Source of the DNA: Eubacteriales bacterium
GTDB taxonomy: Bacteria; Bacillota; Clostridia; Tissierellales; GPF-1
Assembly (NCBI GenBank): GCA_030625815.1
Contig: DAOUQF010000007.1
Span: forward strand, 83,166-115,975
Length of the DNA: 32,810 nt
Direction of reading: 5' to 3'
Positions 14,826-23,230 of this stretch are shown in pieces (the stretch's first letter is position 1; the number at the start of each line of letters is the position of its first letter). The notes beneath the pieces were generated by a model. That model had not been told where the DNA came from and made no database searches. It worked only from the letters and a program-made list of their open reading frames with translations. Made by a program: the position numbers and the translations under genes.

Positions 14826-16751
14826 ATGAGAACTTTTTTAGGAAAACCCATCGAATTATTAGCTCCCGTTGGCCATTACGCCATCTTTAAAGAGTTGCTC
14901 CACTCCAAGGCCGACGCCTTTTATCTGGGTGGAAAACAACTCAATATGCGCATGCATCGCTCGCAATTCAATTTCTCCCTTACGGAGATGGAAGCAGCCA
15001 TCCATGAGGCTCATGCCATTGGAAAAAAGATCTACGTCACCGTCAACAATCTGGTGTCCTCCGATGAACTCGAGTCCGCCAAAACATACTTGCGCGAATT
15101 GGAACGGATTCAACCGGACGCGCTTATCATTCAAGACCTGGCCATCGTCTCCCTGATTCAGGAGATGAATCTGAATCTGGAAATGCACGCCTCGGTGATG
15201 ATGAATGTTCACAATAAAAAAACCATTGAATATTTGCAGATCCAGGGATTTACCCGCGTGGTTGCATCCCGGGAAGTGGACCTGAAAACCGTCCGGAACT
15301 GGGTGGATCAAACCGGAATTGAAATCGAATACTTCACCCATGGAGACATGTGCGGCATCAACGGCGCCACCTGCTATTATTCCAGCCTCGTATTTGGTCA
15401 AAGCTCCAATTGCGGGCGCTGCATGAAGCCCTGCCGCTGGCACTACCAAAGCCTCTATCAGGGACAACTCTACGATACGGACTATCCCTTGGCGGTGAAG
15501 GATATGTGGATGTACCCCCATATCCCGGAAATGATTGAAAGCGGCATTGTTTCCTTCAAGATTGAAGGACGAATGCGGGAAGCCGACTTTCTCTTACCCA
15601 TCATCAACGCCTACGGCGATGCCATGGATCGTTATCTTGCCGATCCATTGAACTATGATCGAAACAAGGACTCCGACGCCTTATTTGAAAACCGCAAGCG
15701 CGACCCTTATCAAAGCTTTGCCTTCGGCAATCCCGGAGCCTCAGCCATCAATCGACGCTATGAAGGCACCGGCTATTTCTACTCCCACGGACGCGTCTTC
15801 TCCAAGCCCGTCGACGAGCATGAAATCAAGGACTGGGAATTGGATGCCCTGAAGGGGCAAACAATGGCGAATCACGCCGCGGGAAGTCCCGCGCTTTTGG
15901 TCAGCCTGCAAACCGAGGAGCAATTGACCCTCGCGCTGAAATCCAAGATGGATCAGATCGAAATTGCAACGGAATGCTTTGACGGAAACAAAGGCATCTC
16001 CGTGGATACCATCCACTCCGTTGTACGCAACCATCCGAATCGCCACTTTGTCATCCGGTTGCCTCGGGCTGCCCAGGATCATGAACTTGCGCGATTGGAA
16101 CAATGGCTGTCTGTCCATCAAGCCTGGCTGAAGAATCGCGTCATCCTGCGAGTCAGCACCATCGGACAGGCCATTCTTGTGAAACAATTTGGAATTCAAG
16201 TCACCGGCGATTTGGGTCTCAATCTCTATAATGAAAAAACTGCCAATCGCTTGCTTGAAGAAGGCTTCGAATCCGGGATTGCCTCAATTGAATTGAAAGC
16301 AAAGGACCTTTGGTCCCTTGCGGAAAAATCGAAGCTTCCCTTGGAATTGGTGGTCTTCGGATCCCCGACTCTAATGCTCAGCGACCTGGATTTTGTTCAG
16401 CACTTGGAAGGAAAACAGCCCAGCCACCCGGAAAGCAGCCAATATTTCTCGGATGAAGTTTTGGTCTTGCGGGACGACAATGGATTTGAACATCCCGTCT
16501 ACCGCGATCAATTCAAACGAAACCATGTTCGTCTCAATAAGGATCTGAATTTGGCAACCCTTTGGCCGACCCTGAAAACCCACGGGTTTTCCACCCTCCG
16601 ATTGGAGATGGAACACTTCGAAATCGCCGATTTTCAAACCGCACTTCAATACTGGTGCGATCTGAAAGCCAATGATGGAATGGACAGCCCCATGAATCCC
16701 ATCCATGCCGGTTTCACCTTGGGCGCGCTTCACTTCGAAAAAGGAGAGTAA
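14826..16751 (+). CDS. Peptidase U32 family protein (RlhA/TrhP-like RNA hydroxylation family)
   Basis: 641 aa from ATG 14826 with GTGAGG upstream; a frame extension to 14751 would start inside the terminator. It opens with PIELLAPVGHYAIFKELL and has DAFYLGGKQLNMR, the U32 signature region FTHGDMCGINGATCYYS followed by NCGRCMKPCRWHY (cysteine cluster, about residues 177-204), then SFKIEGRMRE. Members once called collagenase-like proteases are now known as iron-sulfur RNA hydroxylases (RlhA on 23S rRNA, TrhP on tRNA, the latter prephenate-dependent). The C-terminal 300 residues make it the long form. The exact RNA target is not readable. It is followed after one base by an aminotransferase gene. 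Confidence 0.9.
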   Translation: MRTFLGKPIELLAPVGHYAIFKELLHSKADAFYLGGKQLNMRMHRSQFNFSLTEMEAAIHEAHAIGKKIYVTVNNLVSSDELESAKTYLRELERIQPDALIIQDLAIVSLIQEMNLNLEMHASVMMNVHNKKTIEYLQIQGFTRVVASREVDLKTVRNWVDQTGIEIEYFTHGDMCGINGATCYYSSLVFGQSSNCGRCMKPCRWHYQSLYQGQLYDTDYPLAVKDMWMYPHIPEMIESGIVSFKIEGRMREADFLLPIINAYGDAMDRYLADPLNYDRNKDSDALFENRKRDPYQSFAFGNPGASAINRRYEGTGYFYSHGRVFSKPVDEHEIKDWELDALKGQTMANHAAGSPALLVSLQTEEQLTLALKSKMDQIEIATECFDGNKGISVDTIHSVVRNHPNRHFVIRLPRAAQDHELARLEQWLSVHQAWLKNRVILRVSTIGQAILVKQFGIQVTGDLGLNLYNEKTANRLLEEGFESGIASIELKAKDLWSLAEKSKLPLELVVFGSPTLMLSDLDFVQHLEGKQPSHPESSQYFSDEVLVLRDDNGFEHPVYRDQFKRNHVRLNKDLNLATLWPTLKTHGFSTLRLEMEHFEIADFQTALQYWCDLKANDGMDSPMNPIHAGFTLGALHFEKGE

Positions 16752-16752
16752 T

Positions 16753-18048
16753 ATGAGCTATCTTGGTCCCAAAACTATCATTGAAAAGAAAAAACAATTC
16801 CTGCTGCCTTGCTCCTATCATTTTTATCAAGATCCCCCTCAGTTGGTGCGGGGCTCCATGCAATATCTCTATGATCATACAGGCAAGCAATATCTGGATT
16901 GTTTTGCCGGGGTTTCCGTTATGAATTGCGGACACAGCAACCCGGAAATACTGCAAACAACCCTTAAACAGATGGAAACCCTGCAGCATACAACAACGAT
17001 CTATCTGACAGAGCCCATTGTCGCCTTGGGAGAACGCCTAGCCCATTATCTGCCAGGCAATCTGACGCGATCCTTTTTCTGCATGTCGGGTTCGGAAGCA
17101 AATGAAGGAGCGCTGCTGCTGGCAAAAAAAGCAACCGGGAGAATGGGGCTGATCGGATTGGAAGGGGGGCTTTCCGGCCGAACCCATCTGACCATGAGCC
17201 TAACGGGAATTCCCATGTGGCGCACCATGGACGATCCCTCGCCCAATACCTATTTGGCTAAAGGATACGGCAAGGAACCGGAAGAAACGGCTTCAGCAGC
17301 CATGGAACGCTCCCTGGCCAGCATCCGATCGATTTTAGAGGCACACCCGAATGGGATCGCCGCTGTGATCTGTGAACCCATCCAAGGCAATGGCGGCATT
17401 CAAGTCCCTCACGTCCGCTACTTCAAGCGATTGAAAGCCATGCTCCAGGAATTCGGAGCGCTTTTGATCATCGATGAAGTGCAGACCGGATACGGGCGCA
17501 CCGGAAAGAACTTTGCCATCGAACATTTCGATGTTGTTCCCGATATTTTGACATCGGCCAAGGCCCTAGGTAATGGCGTGCCCATTGCAGCCTTCTCCAC
17601 AACGGATGAAATCGCCGCAGGATTCACAAGCCCCTCCGCATCCACCTTGGGCGGGAACCCCGTTTCAGCCGCCAACTCCCTGGCTGTGCTGGATTATTTG
17701 GAATCTCATCAATTAAAAGAGCGCGCTTCCAATCTTGGGAACCTATTGCTGGAGAAACTGACGCAATTACAAAAAAAACATTCCTTGATTTCCGATGTGC
17801 GCGGCATCGGCCTAATGGCCGGCATGGAAATCCGCACCCCTGACGGGTTGCCGGCACCGGAAGCAGTCGATCGCATCCTGGAACGCATGAAAGATGCCGG
17901 TTTCCTGATCGGCAAAAACGGCATCGACCGAAATGTCCTGGCATTCCAGCCGCCGTTGGTGGTCACAAAAATCAATCTGCTGCACATGATGGAATCCTTA
18001 GAAACAGCACTGCAGAAAGAATATGCAAGTTATTCCCCTTGCAAATAA
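16753..18048 (+). CDS. Class III pyridoxal-phosphate aminotransferase
   Basis: 431 aa from ATG 16753 with AAGGAG upstream; it starts one base after the U32 stop. Fold-type I class III signatures are visible: YLDCFAGVSVMNCGHSNPEI, FFCMSGSEANEGALLLAKKA (PLP phosphate region), CEPIQGNGGIQVP, LLIIDEVQTGYGRTGK (Asp binding the pyridine nitrogen), and the Schiff-base lysine in LTSAKALGNGVPIAAF. This group includes AGXT2-like alanine-glyoxylate, GABA, ornithine and beta-alanine transaminases. I cannot assign the donor amine. A strong terminator closes the two-gene operon. Confidence 0.92.
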   Translation: MSYLGPKTIIEKKKQFLLPCSYHFYQDPPQLVRGSMQYLYDHTGKQYLDCFAGVSVMNCGHSNPEILQTTLKQMETLQHTTTIYLTEPIVALGERLAHYLPGNLTRSFFCMSGSEANEGALLLAKKATGRMGLIGLEGGLSGRTHLTMSLTGIPMWRTMDDPSPNTYLAKGYGKEPEETASAAMERSLASIRSILEAHPNGIAAVICEPIQGNGGIQVPHVRYFKRLKAMLQEFGALLIIDEVQTGYGRTGKNFAIEHFDVVPDILTSAKALGNGVPIAAFSTTDEIAAGFTSPSASTLGGNPVSAANSLAVLDYLESHQLKERASNLGNLLLEKLTQLQKKHSLISDVRGIGLMAGMEIRTPDGLPAPEAVDRILERMKDAGFLIGKNGIDRNVLAFQPPLVVTKINLLHMMESLETALQKEYASYSPCK

Positions 18049-18067
18049 AAGTCACTGCAAATTTTTT

Positions 18068-18118
18068 GCATGAAGAAAGCGTGCCTAATCCGCACGCTTT
18101 CTTCATGCTTATTTTATT
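18068..18118 (+). terminator. Strong terminator of the U32-aminotransferase operon
   Basis: A perfect 17-bp stem (18068-18084 with 18092-18108) and 7-nt loop, followed by a T-rich stretch. It abuts the 3' end of the convergent membrane-protein gene. Confidence 0.85.
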
Positions 18119-18513
18119 ATTACATACTCTCTGGTGAAGATAACGCCTGCAACCGCAAGTGCCAACCCCATCCCCGTATAAAAGACAGCAATTAACAACA
18201 TAGGAACCAAGTTTGCGTAACGCAGCCAAATTCCTCCGGTCATCATAAAACCCATGATGCAATAGGCTTTCAAATCAAAGAAGCGATAAGCAAAATACTT
18301 TTCTTCTTTATAGCTCAAGATTCGGTTAATATGCTTTCCGCACATTTTGAAAAACATAAATCCAAATACAAAAAAAACAATAGCCGATAAAACAATATGT
18401 CCCACTGATACATACCCGCTGTATGCCATAAGTCCAATTCGGGCAACATTAAATCCTGCAATCAGCCACACGATGCCAGCGATAAGAATCAGTGTCTCTT
18501 TCTTTACTTTCAA
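18109..18513 (-). CDS. Small membrane protein, function unknown (TTG start)
   Basis: 134 aa with about four transmembrane segments (ETLILIAGIVWLIAGFNVAR, VGHIVLSAIVFFVFGFMFFK, YCIMGFMMTGGIWLRY, LVPMLLIAVFYTGMGLALAV). The start is TTG at 18513 with GGGAGGAG eight bases upstream. I do not recognise a named family. It is transcribed alone from a consensus promoter with a palindromic operator at the transcription start, so expression is probably held off by a repressor encoded elsewhere. Confidence 0.75.
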   Translation of the reverse strand: MKVKKETLILIAGIVWLIAGFNVARIGLMAYSGYVSVGHIVLSAIVFFVFGFMFFKMCGKHINRILSYKEEKYFAYRFFDLKAYCIMGFMMTGGIWLRYANLVPMLLIAVFYTGMGLALAVAGVIFTREYVIIK

Positions 18514-18604
18514 TCGAATCTCCTCCCTTCTTTCTGCGATAAATCTCCGCCATTTTTATCGAATCCAGACCCTACCGGACATGCATTCAATTATTCTCTT
18601 TATT

Positions 18605-18617
18605 TGAACATTGTTCA
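18605..18617 (-). promoter_or_regulatory. Palindromic operator TGAACATTGTTCA
   Basis: A perfect inverted repeat TGAACA-T-TGTTCA beginning at the last base of the -10, covering the transcription start of the 18513 gene. The form resembles TetR-family operators; no TetR gene is in the window. Confidence 0.55.
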
Positions 18618-18645
18618 GTATAGCTCGTTTTTTTTCAAAAGTCAA
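18617..18645 (-). promoter_or_regulatory. Sigma-A promoter of the small membrane-protein gene
   Basis: Minus strand: TTGACT (18640-18645), 17 bp, TATACT (18617-18622). The leader to the TTG start is roughly 95 nt. Confidence 0.75.
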
Positions 18646-18672
18646 ACCTCAATACCCATTCGCGCCTGGAAA

Positions 18673-18704
18673 GAAAATAAAAAAAAGAAGGAACAACTTG
18701 TTCC
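18673..18704 (-). terminator. Minus-strand terminator hairpin
   Basis: GGAACAACTTGTTCC (18690-18704) is a perfect inverted repeat; on the minus strand it is followed by a T-rich run. It lies downstream of the tRNA terminator and upstream of the membrane-protein promoter. Between it and the tRNA terminator (18705-18836) I see no gene. Confidence 0.55.
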
Positions 18705-18836
18705 TCCCAATTCAATCTCACAATTAACTTTCATTGAATCTTCTTATCTGATTCATCCTTGATATTCGTTGACGATCTCACCGATAAAGAAGACATGATA
18801 GTCTTGATTGGCGATATACCACCTTCTTTTACAACT

Positions 18837-18868
18837 AAAAAAACGCCAAGGAAAATCCCTGGCGTTTT
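18837..18868 (-). terminator. Terminator of tRNA-Gly
   Basis: On the minus strand AACGCCAGG pairs with CCTTGGCGTT-type sequence (one offset base), followed by seven T. It starts a few bases after the tRNA CCA end. Confidence 0.75.
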
Positions 18869-18874
18869 CGTCTT

Positions 18875-18948
18875 TGGAGCGAGTGAGGGGAATCGAACCC
18901 CCGTAGTCGGCTTGGGAAGCCGGAGCTCTACCATTGAGCTACACTCGC
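18875..18948 (-). tRNA. tRNA-Gly (anticodon CCC)
   Basis: 74 nt with encoded 3' CCA. Acceptor GCGAGTG/CACTCGC, D-arm GCTC-AATGGTA-GAGC, anticodon loop TTCCCAA giving CCC, variable loop CTAC, T-arm GGGGG-TTCGATT-CCCCT, discriminator T. The anticodon stem has CGGC/GCCG paired but positions 27 and 43 are C and A, a mismatch. A consensus promoter lies just upstream and a terminator just downstream. It reads GGG codons. Confidence 0.95.
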
Positions 18949-18963
18949 ATGTCGAATAGATTT

Positions 18964-18992
18964 ATTATACTCTTTTTCCCCATTGAAATCAA
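18964..18992 (-). promoter_or_regulatory. Promoter of tRNA-Gly
   Basis: Minus strand: TTGATT (18987-18992), 17 bp, TATAAT (18964-18969). Confidence 0.75.
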
Positions 18993-19072
18993 GAAAGAAA
19001 AATCGAAAAAATGGAAAAAAATCTCACAAACAAAAGTTTGTTGTTTTAGGAAGAAATCGTTTCCAAATCCTA

Positions 19073-19101
19073 TTGACAATCGGTTGTTAAGAAAGTAAGA
19101 T
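19073..19101 (+). promoter_or_regulatory. Promoter of the cold-shock gene
   Basis: TTGACA (19073-19078), 17 bp, TAAGAT (19096-19101). The leader is only about 33 nt, much shorter than the long thermosensing leader of E. coli cspA. Confidence 0.75.
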
Positions 19102-19140
19102 AAAAAAAGATGAAACATTACTTTTAGGAGGGATTCAAAC

Positions 19141-19341
19141 ATGCAAAAAGGTACAGTAAAATGGTTCAACGGCAGAAAAGGTTTCGGATTCATCGTAGAT
19201 GATACAGGGCAAGACGTATTCGTACACTTCAGCGCCATCCAAATGGAAGGTTATCGCGTCCTTGAAGAAGGACAAGCGGTCGAATATGAAATGGAACAGG
19301 GTGAACGGGGTCCCATCGCAAAAACAGTAATCGGATTATAA
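19141..19341 (+). CDS. Cold-shock domain protein (CspA family)
   Basis: 66 aa, the standard length of a single cold-shock domain. It begins [20 protein letters not shown] (RNP1 KGFGFI) and continues [10 protein letters not shown] (RNP2 VFVHF). It binds single-stranded RNA and DNA and acts as an RNA chaperone. TAGGAGGG precedes the ATG. It is monocistronic, with its own promoter and a bidirectional terminator. Confidence 0.96.
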   Translation: MQKGTVKWFNGRKGFGFIVDDTGQDVFVHFSAIQMEGYRVLEEGQAVEYEMEQGERGPIAKTVIGL

Positions 19342-19344
19342 GAC

Positions 19345-19374
19345 AAAAGCCGCTGAAATTTCAGCGGCTTTTCA
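19345..19374. terminator. Bidirectional terminator, perfect 28-bp palindrome
   Basis: AAAAGCCGCTGAAA (19345-19358) is immediately followed by its exact complement (to 19372). It serves both csp and the convergent AcoX-like gene, whose last codons lie within it. Confidence 0.8.
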
Positions 19375-20341
19375 AATGCTTCACCAGCGTTTCTTCTACA
19401 AGAATTCGATTTGGTCCTTTCTGATCGACCTGCAACTTCACACAATCGCCCTTTCGTATCCGCACCATGCGCTCTCCGTCAAGGGCTAAGGTACCGCCGC
19501 GATCTGCCACCCATTCATGTTTCTCCTTGCAGGAATGCCTGGTAAGGGCGATTTTGCCAACGGGAATCATCCTGCCGGGGATAATCGGAGATAGTCGAAT
19601 CTCTCCTTCTGCTCCGCAGACAAAGAAAATCCATCCGGATTCTCTCGGGGACAGATATTCCCATTGTCCGACAATGGACGATAATCCAATGGATGCAGGG
19701 GTTGCCCGCGTCACAGCCAGCCAGCGAATATCATCTGAAGACCAGACGGCGCGAGATGCGATCTCCGTCTGCTCGGAACAAACCACATCCACCAAGGCGA
19801 TCCATTCCTCTCCGCCATTGACGCTCACGCGAATCCGCTTGTCTCTCCGAGTCAAAACAGACTCTGGATCCATGGCAACAACTCCCATCGTCATCCCGGC
19901 AATGGTTCCTTCGATAGCTTCCGGGTACACATTGTTCGTTCCCGTCGAAATAGGCAAGATCGGAATCATCGTGCCCGTTTGGGCAATATCCCGCGAGGTT
20001 CCGTCGCCGCCCATCACCAAAATCGCCCGGCATTCCAATCGCTCGAACTCCGCCACTGCCTTAGCCGTATCCGTCGCCTTGCCCATGGGCAGAAAATCCA
20101 GAATCTTAATCAATTGCCAGGGTCCGCCATCCTGCTTTAGCTTGGCTTGAATTGCACGCGCCAACCCCTGGGGATCCGGCATAAAATAGATCTCTTCAAT
20201 CCCCTTCGACTCGGCCGCAATCATCACTCGCAACAAGAGATTCATTTTCTCCATGTGGCCCACGCTATCCGCATAAGATACAATTCTTCTGATATCCTTC
20301 CCGCTGGAAGGGTTGACAATCACTCCGATGGCTCTTTTCAT
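19361..20341 (-). CDS. ATP-NAD kinase/AcoX-like protein
   Basis: 326 aa. The N-terminus MKRAIGVIVNPSSGKDIRRIV, the central ILVMGGDGTSRDIAQ (GGDGT motif, about residues 110-115) and the following ISTGTNNVYPEAIEGT are the signatures of the NAD kinase/diacylglycerol kinase fold in its COG3199 branch, where AcoX of acetoin operons also lies. The enzymatic activity of this branch is largely unassigned. No acetoin dehydrogenase gene is adjacent. AGGAGG precedes the ATG, and an extended -10 (TGATATAAT, 20370-20378 on the minus strand) gives it its own promoter. Confidence 0.85.
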   Translation of the reverse strand: MKRAIGVIVNPSSGKDIRRIVSYADSVGHMEKMNLLLRVMIAAESKGIEEIYFMPDPQGLARAIQAKLKQDGGPWQLIKILDFLPMGKATDTAKAVAEFERLECRAILVMGGDGTSRDIAQTGTMIPILPISTGTNNVYPEAIEGTIAGMTMGVVAMDPESVLTRRDKRIRVSVNGGEEWIALVDVVCSEQTEIASRAVWSSDDIRWLAVTRATPASIGLSSIVGQWEYLSPRESGWIFFVCGAEGEIRLSPIIPGRMIPVGKIALTRHSCKEKHEWVADRGGTLALDGERMVRIRKGDCVKLQVDQKGPNRILVEETLVKHLKSR

Positions 20342-20369
20342 TGAATTTCCTCCTGTTTACCTCTCATTT

Positions 20370-20378
20370 ATTATATCA
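20370..20378 (-). promoter_or_regulatory. Extended -10 promoter of the AcoX-like gene
   Basis: Minus strand TGATATAAT with no good -35. Confidence 0.5.
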
Positions 20379-20446
20379 GCTGGGAACAAAAACTCATCTA
20401 TTTGTTACAATTTCTAAAAAATGATGAAATGGAACCGGTTTCAGGA

Positions 20447-20452
20447 TATAAT
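20447..20452 (+). promoter_or_regulatory. -10 element before the 5'-nucleotidase gene
   Basis: TATAAT 38 nt before the ribosome binding site; the -35 region is weak, which may mean activator dependence. Confidence 0.4.
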
Positions 20453-20496
20453 TAATAACGTGGATAACGTTTCTAAAATTTTAAGGAGGAGATATC

Positions 20497-22026
20497 ATGA
20501 AAAAACTCAACAAACATTTAAGTATCATTCTTGTACTCAGCCTCATTTTACTCGCCTTTGCGACACCTGGTTTTGCCGCAGGGCAAGAAACAAACATTAC
20601 CATCTTCCACTTCAATGACACCCACGGCCGGGTTGTCGAAGGAAAGTATGATGGCATGGGATTCCCGCGCCTCGCTGATGTAATCGAGCAAACCCGTGCA
20701 GATGGCGGCAATGTGCTTGTCCTGGATGCCGGTGATTCCTATCACGGAAAACCCGTTGTCAACTTGAACCAAGGAAAATTGGTTCTTGATATCCTGAACG
20801 AAATGGGTCTTGACGCTCAAGCGCCAGGCAACCACGACTTCAACTACGGGTACGAGCGCTTACTTGAATTAGAAGAGATGGCGAACTTTCCAATCATGGC
20901 CGCCAATGTCAAAATGGATGGCAAAAGCCTGCTGAAGCAGGACTATACCATCAAAGAATTCGATGGCGTAAAGGTCGGGATCTTCGGTCTTTCCACTCCA
21001 GAAACTACGTACAAAACCAATCCATTAAACGTGATTGGGGTTGATTTTGAAGCCCCTGCCAAAGCGGCAGCCGAAATGGTAACAGCGTTGAAAGCAGAAG
21101 GCTGTGACGTCATTATTGCCTTGGGCCACTTGGGCAACGATGACGAAACAAAAACGGAAGAAACAAGCAAATACGTATTGGAAAATGTAGATGGCATTGA
21201 TATCTTTGTTGATGGCCATTCCCATGAAACCCTACCAGACGGCGAAATAATCAATGGCGCCCTTTTGGTGCAGGCTGGCTCCTATGACAAGAATGTCGGC
21301 CGTATCGACCTTACCGTGAAAGACGGTGTTATTACCGCAACCGCAACCTTGATTGAAAAGGGTGCGGAAGGCTATGAAGACAATGCAGAAATCCAGGCAT
21401 TGATCGATGCAACCGTTGAAGAAAATCGCATGATTACCGATGTTAAAATTGGCTACACCATCTACGAACTCAATGGTGAAAGAGACTTTGTCCGCACCGG
21501 CGAAACTCGAATGGCCAACTTGATCACAACTGCCATTGGCATCCGAACCGGATCCGATGCAGTCATCACCAATGGCGGAGGAATTCGCGCAACCATTGGA
21601 CAAGGCACTATGACGAAGGGACATATCCTAGAAGTCTTGCCATTCGGCAACTACGTAGTCGTTAAAAACATGAGCGGCCAGGCAATCTTGGATGCATTGA
21701 ACCACGGAATCAGCGCATATCCAGCAACAAGCGGTGCGTTCCCACAAGTTTACGGCATCAAGTATACCTTGAACTACAGCGAAACAGCTGACAATTACGT
21801 TTCCAATGTCATGATCAAAGGACAAGCATTGAGTCCGATGAAAATGTACACCGTAGCTACCAATGACTTTCTGGCAGCCGGTGGAGACGGATACACCACC
21901 TTTGGCGATGCAACAACTGCAGCGGAATACGGCGACATGGCCGATGTTATAATCGCGCATATCGAAAAATACAGTATCGCCGGCGCAGCACCTCGCCGCT
22001 GGATTACCAATCAAGAAATCAAATAG
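20497..22026 (+). CDS. Secreted 5'-nucleotidase/UDP-sugar hydrolase family protein
   Basis: 509 aa. Sec signal peptide MKKLNKHLSIILVLSLILLA ending ATPGFA, then a metallophosphoesterase domain (ITIFHFNDTHGR, LDAGDSYHG, PGNHDFNYGYERL, FVDGHSHETLPDG; about residues 33-290) and a 5'-nucleotidase C-terminal domain (about 310-480, with ITNGGGIRATIGQGT and ATNDFLAAGGDGYTTF). It dephosphorylates extracellular nucleotides so nucleosides and phosphate can be taken up. No cell-wall anchor or S-layer domain follows, so it is probably released or loosely held. AAGGAGGAG precedes the ATG; a bidirectional terminator follows. Confidence 0.93.
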   Translation: MKKLNKHLSIILVLSLILLAFATPGFAAGQETNITIFHFNDTHGRVVEGKYDGMGFPRLADVIEQTRADGGNVLVLDAGDSYHGKPVVNLNQGKLVLDILNEMGLDAQAPGNHDFNYGYERLLELEEMANFPIMAANVKMDGKSLLKQDYTIKEFDGVKVGIFGLSTPETTYKTNPLNVIGVDFEAPAKAAAEMVTALKAEGCDVIIALGHLGNDDETKTEETSKYVLENVDGIDIFVDGHSHETLPDGEIINGALLVQAGSYDKNVGRIDLTVKDGVITATATLIEKGAEGYEDNAEIQALIDATVEENRMITDVKIGYTIYELNGERDFVRTGETRMANLITTAIGIRTGSDAVITNGGGIRATIGQGTMTKGHILEVLPFGNYVVVKNMSGQAILDALNHGISAYPATSGAFPQVYGIKYTLNYSETADNYVSNVMIKGQALSPMKMYTVATNDFLAAGGDGYTTFGDATTAAEYGDMADVIIAHIEKYSIAGAAPRRWITNQEIK

Positions 22027-22032
22027 AACAGC

Positions 22033-22063
22033 AAAATGGCTCCCGATTGGGAGCCATTTTTTC
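22033..22063. terminator. Bidirectional terminator
   Basis: AAAATGGCTCCC pairs with GGGAGCCATTTT around GATT, with T and A tracts on each side; serves the 5'-nucleotidase and the convergent apbE-type gene. Confidence 0.85.
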
Positions 22064-23138
22064 ATTCCGCATATACAAGTTCTTCCATCACTTCATTTGT
22101 CGATACATAGCGATCCAACAATTCCTGCGAACTGAAGATCATCCGATCATCCTTGGTAACAAAGATCGCGTCGATCTCAGGCAAGGCACGAATCAAGCGT
22201 ATCCCCTCATCCAGCCCCATTAAAAAACAGGTTGTCGACAAGGCGTCGCCGTCCGACGATTTCGGACTGATAATCGAAACGGAACGCAATTCGTTTTCAG
22301 CAGGAAACCCTGTAAAGGGATCTAGAATATGGTGATATCTCTTTCCATCCACTTCAAAATATCGCTCATAATCTCCAGAGGTTACAATCGACTCGTCCTG
22401 CAAGGAGACGACTCCCAAATACTCGCCCCGCAGGCTGTCCGGATCCTGAACGCCAATTCGAAAATCCGATCCGTCCGGCTTGCCGCCGATCAGAAGGACA
22501 TTCCCGCCAAGATTGATAATCCCGCTGGTTACACCGGCATCCATCAATTGCTCTTTCACCTCGTCAGCGATATAGCCCTTGGCGATGGCACCGAGATTTG
22601 CAATCATTTTTTCATCCTGGAGAAAGACCGTTTTGTTTTCCCCATCCACAATCAATTTCCGATAATCGATCAGCGGCTGAACTGCATCCAATTCATCTTC
22701 CGTCGCCACATGGCCCTCCGGAGGATCAATGCCCCACAAGTCGATCAGCGGACCTGCCGTGGGATCAAATCGTCCCTGAGAAAATTCCGCGTATTGAAGC
22801 GCAGCCTCCATCACTTCGATCGTCTCCGCCTCGACTGAAACCGCAGCCTTCCCCGCTTGGTCTCTCACCTTCGCCAAATCGCTCTCCTCAAGGTGAACAC
22901 TCAGGATTTTTTCCAATTGATCAATCCGCGAAAAAGAATCCGTTATCAAGCCGGCATCCTCTTCCCCGTATAATTTTATCGTTACGATGGTATCGAGCTG
23001 AAAAGCATGATCCTCGATATATGCCGGTTTCGAGGGCGTTTCCGCTGTTGGAACAGGTTCTGCTTGCGCGCATGCTGTAAACCCAATTGCTGCCCACAAA
23101 ATCAATCCCATTGCCTGAATCATTCGTTTTTGTCTCAT
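22062..23138 (-). CDS. fmnB: FAD:protein FMN transferase, lipoprotein (ApbE/FmnB type)
   Basis: 358 aa from ATG 23138, chosen because AAGGGG is eight bases upstream, while ATG 23144 abuts it. Signal ending AAIGFTAC (lipidated Cys23). ApbE motifs: QLDTIVTIKLYG, FDPTAGPLIDLWG, LGAIAKGYIADEV, INLGGNVLLIGGKPDG, YHHILDPFTGFPAENE, and SSDGDALSTTCFLMG (Mg2+-binding Asp and Thr). The enzyme cleaves FAD and attaches FMN covalently to Ser/Thr of extracytoplasmic FMN-binding domains. Its obvious substrate is the adjacent two-domain FMN-binding lipoprotein. In Listeria the same pair is FmnB and PplA of the FLEET locus. It has its own promoter. Confidence 0.95.
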   Translation of the reverse strand: MRQKRMIQAMGLILWAAIGFTACAQAEPVPTAETPSKPAYIEDHAFQLDTIVTIKLYGEEDAGLITDSFSRIDQLEKILSVHLEESDLAKVRDQAGKAAVSVEAETIEVMEAALQYAEFSQGRFDPTAGPLIDLWGIDPPEGHVATEDELDAVQPLIDYRKLIVDGENKTVFLQDEKMIANLGAIAKGYIADEVKEQLMDAGVTSGIINLGGNVLLIGGKPDGSDFRIGVQDPDSLRGEYLGVVSLQDESIVTSGDYERYFEVDGKRYHHILDPFTGFPAENELRSVSIISPKSSDGDALSTTCFLMGLDEGIRLIRALPEIDAIFVTKDDRMIFSSQELLDRYVSTNEVMEELVYAE

Positions 23139-23163
23139 CCTCATCCCCCCTTAATCTGTCCTC

Positions 23164-23192
23164 ATTGTAACGAAGGTTCCGATTCTTTGCAA
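23164..23192 (-). promoter_or_regulatory. Promoter of the fmnB-type gene
   Basis: Minus strand: TTGCAA (23187-23192), 17 bp, TACAAT (23164-23169). It directly follows the terminator of the pplA-like gene. Confidence 0.6.
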
Positions 23193-23223
23193 TAAAAAAA
23201 GCTGGACCCAGCCCAGCTTTTTC
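23193..23223 (-). terminator. Terminator of the pplA-like gene
   Basis: On the minus strand AAAGCTGG pairs with CCAGCTTT around a 7-nt loop, followed by a T-run. Confidence 0.8.
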
Positions 23224-23230
23224 AATCTAG

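Noticed and set aside
18731-18959. Small frames on both strands across the tRNA
   Set aside because: They run through tRNA-Gly and its terminator, without ribosome binding sites.
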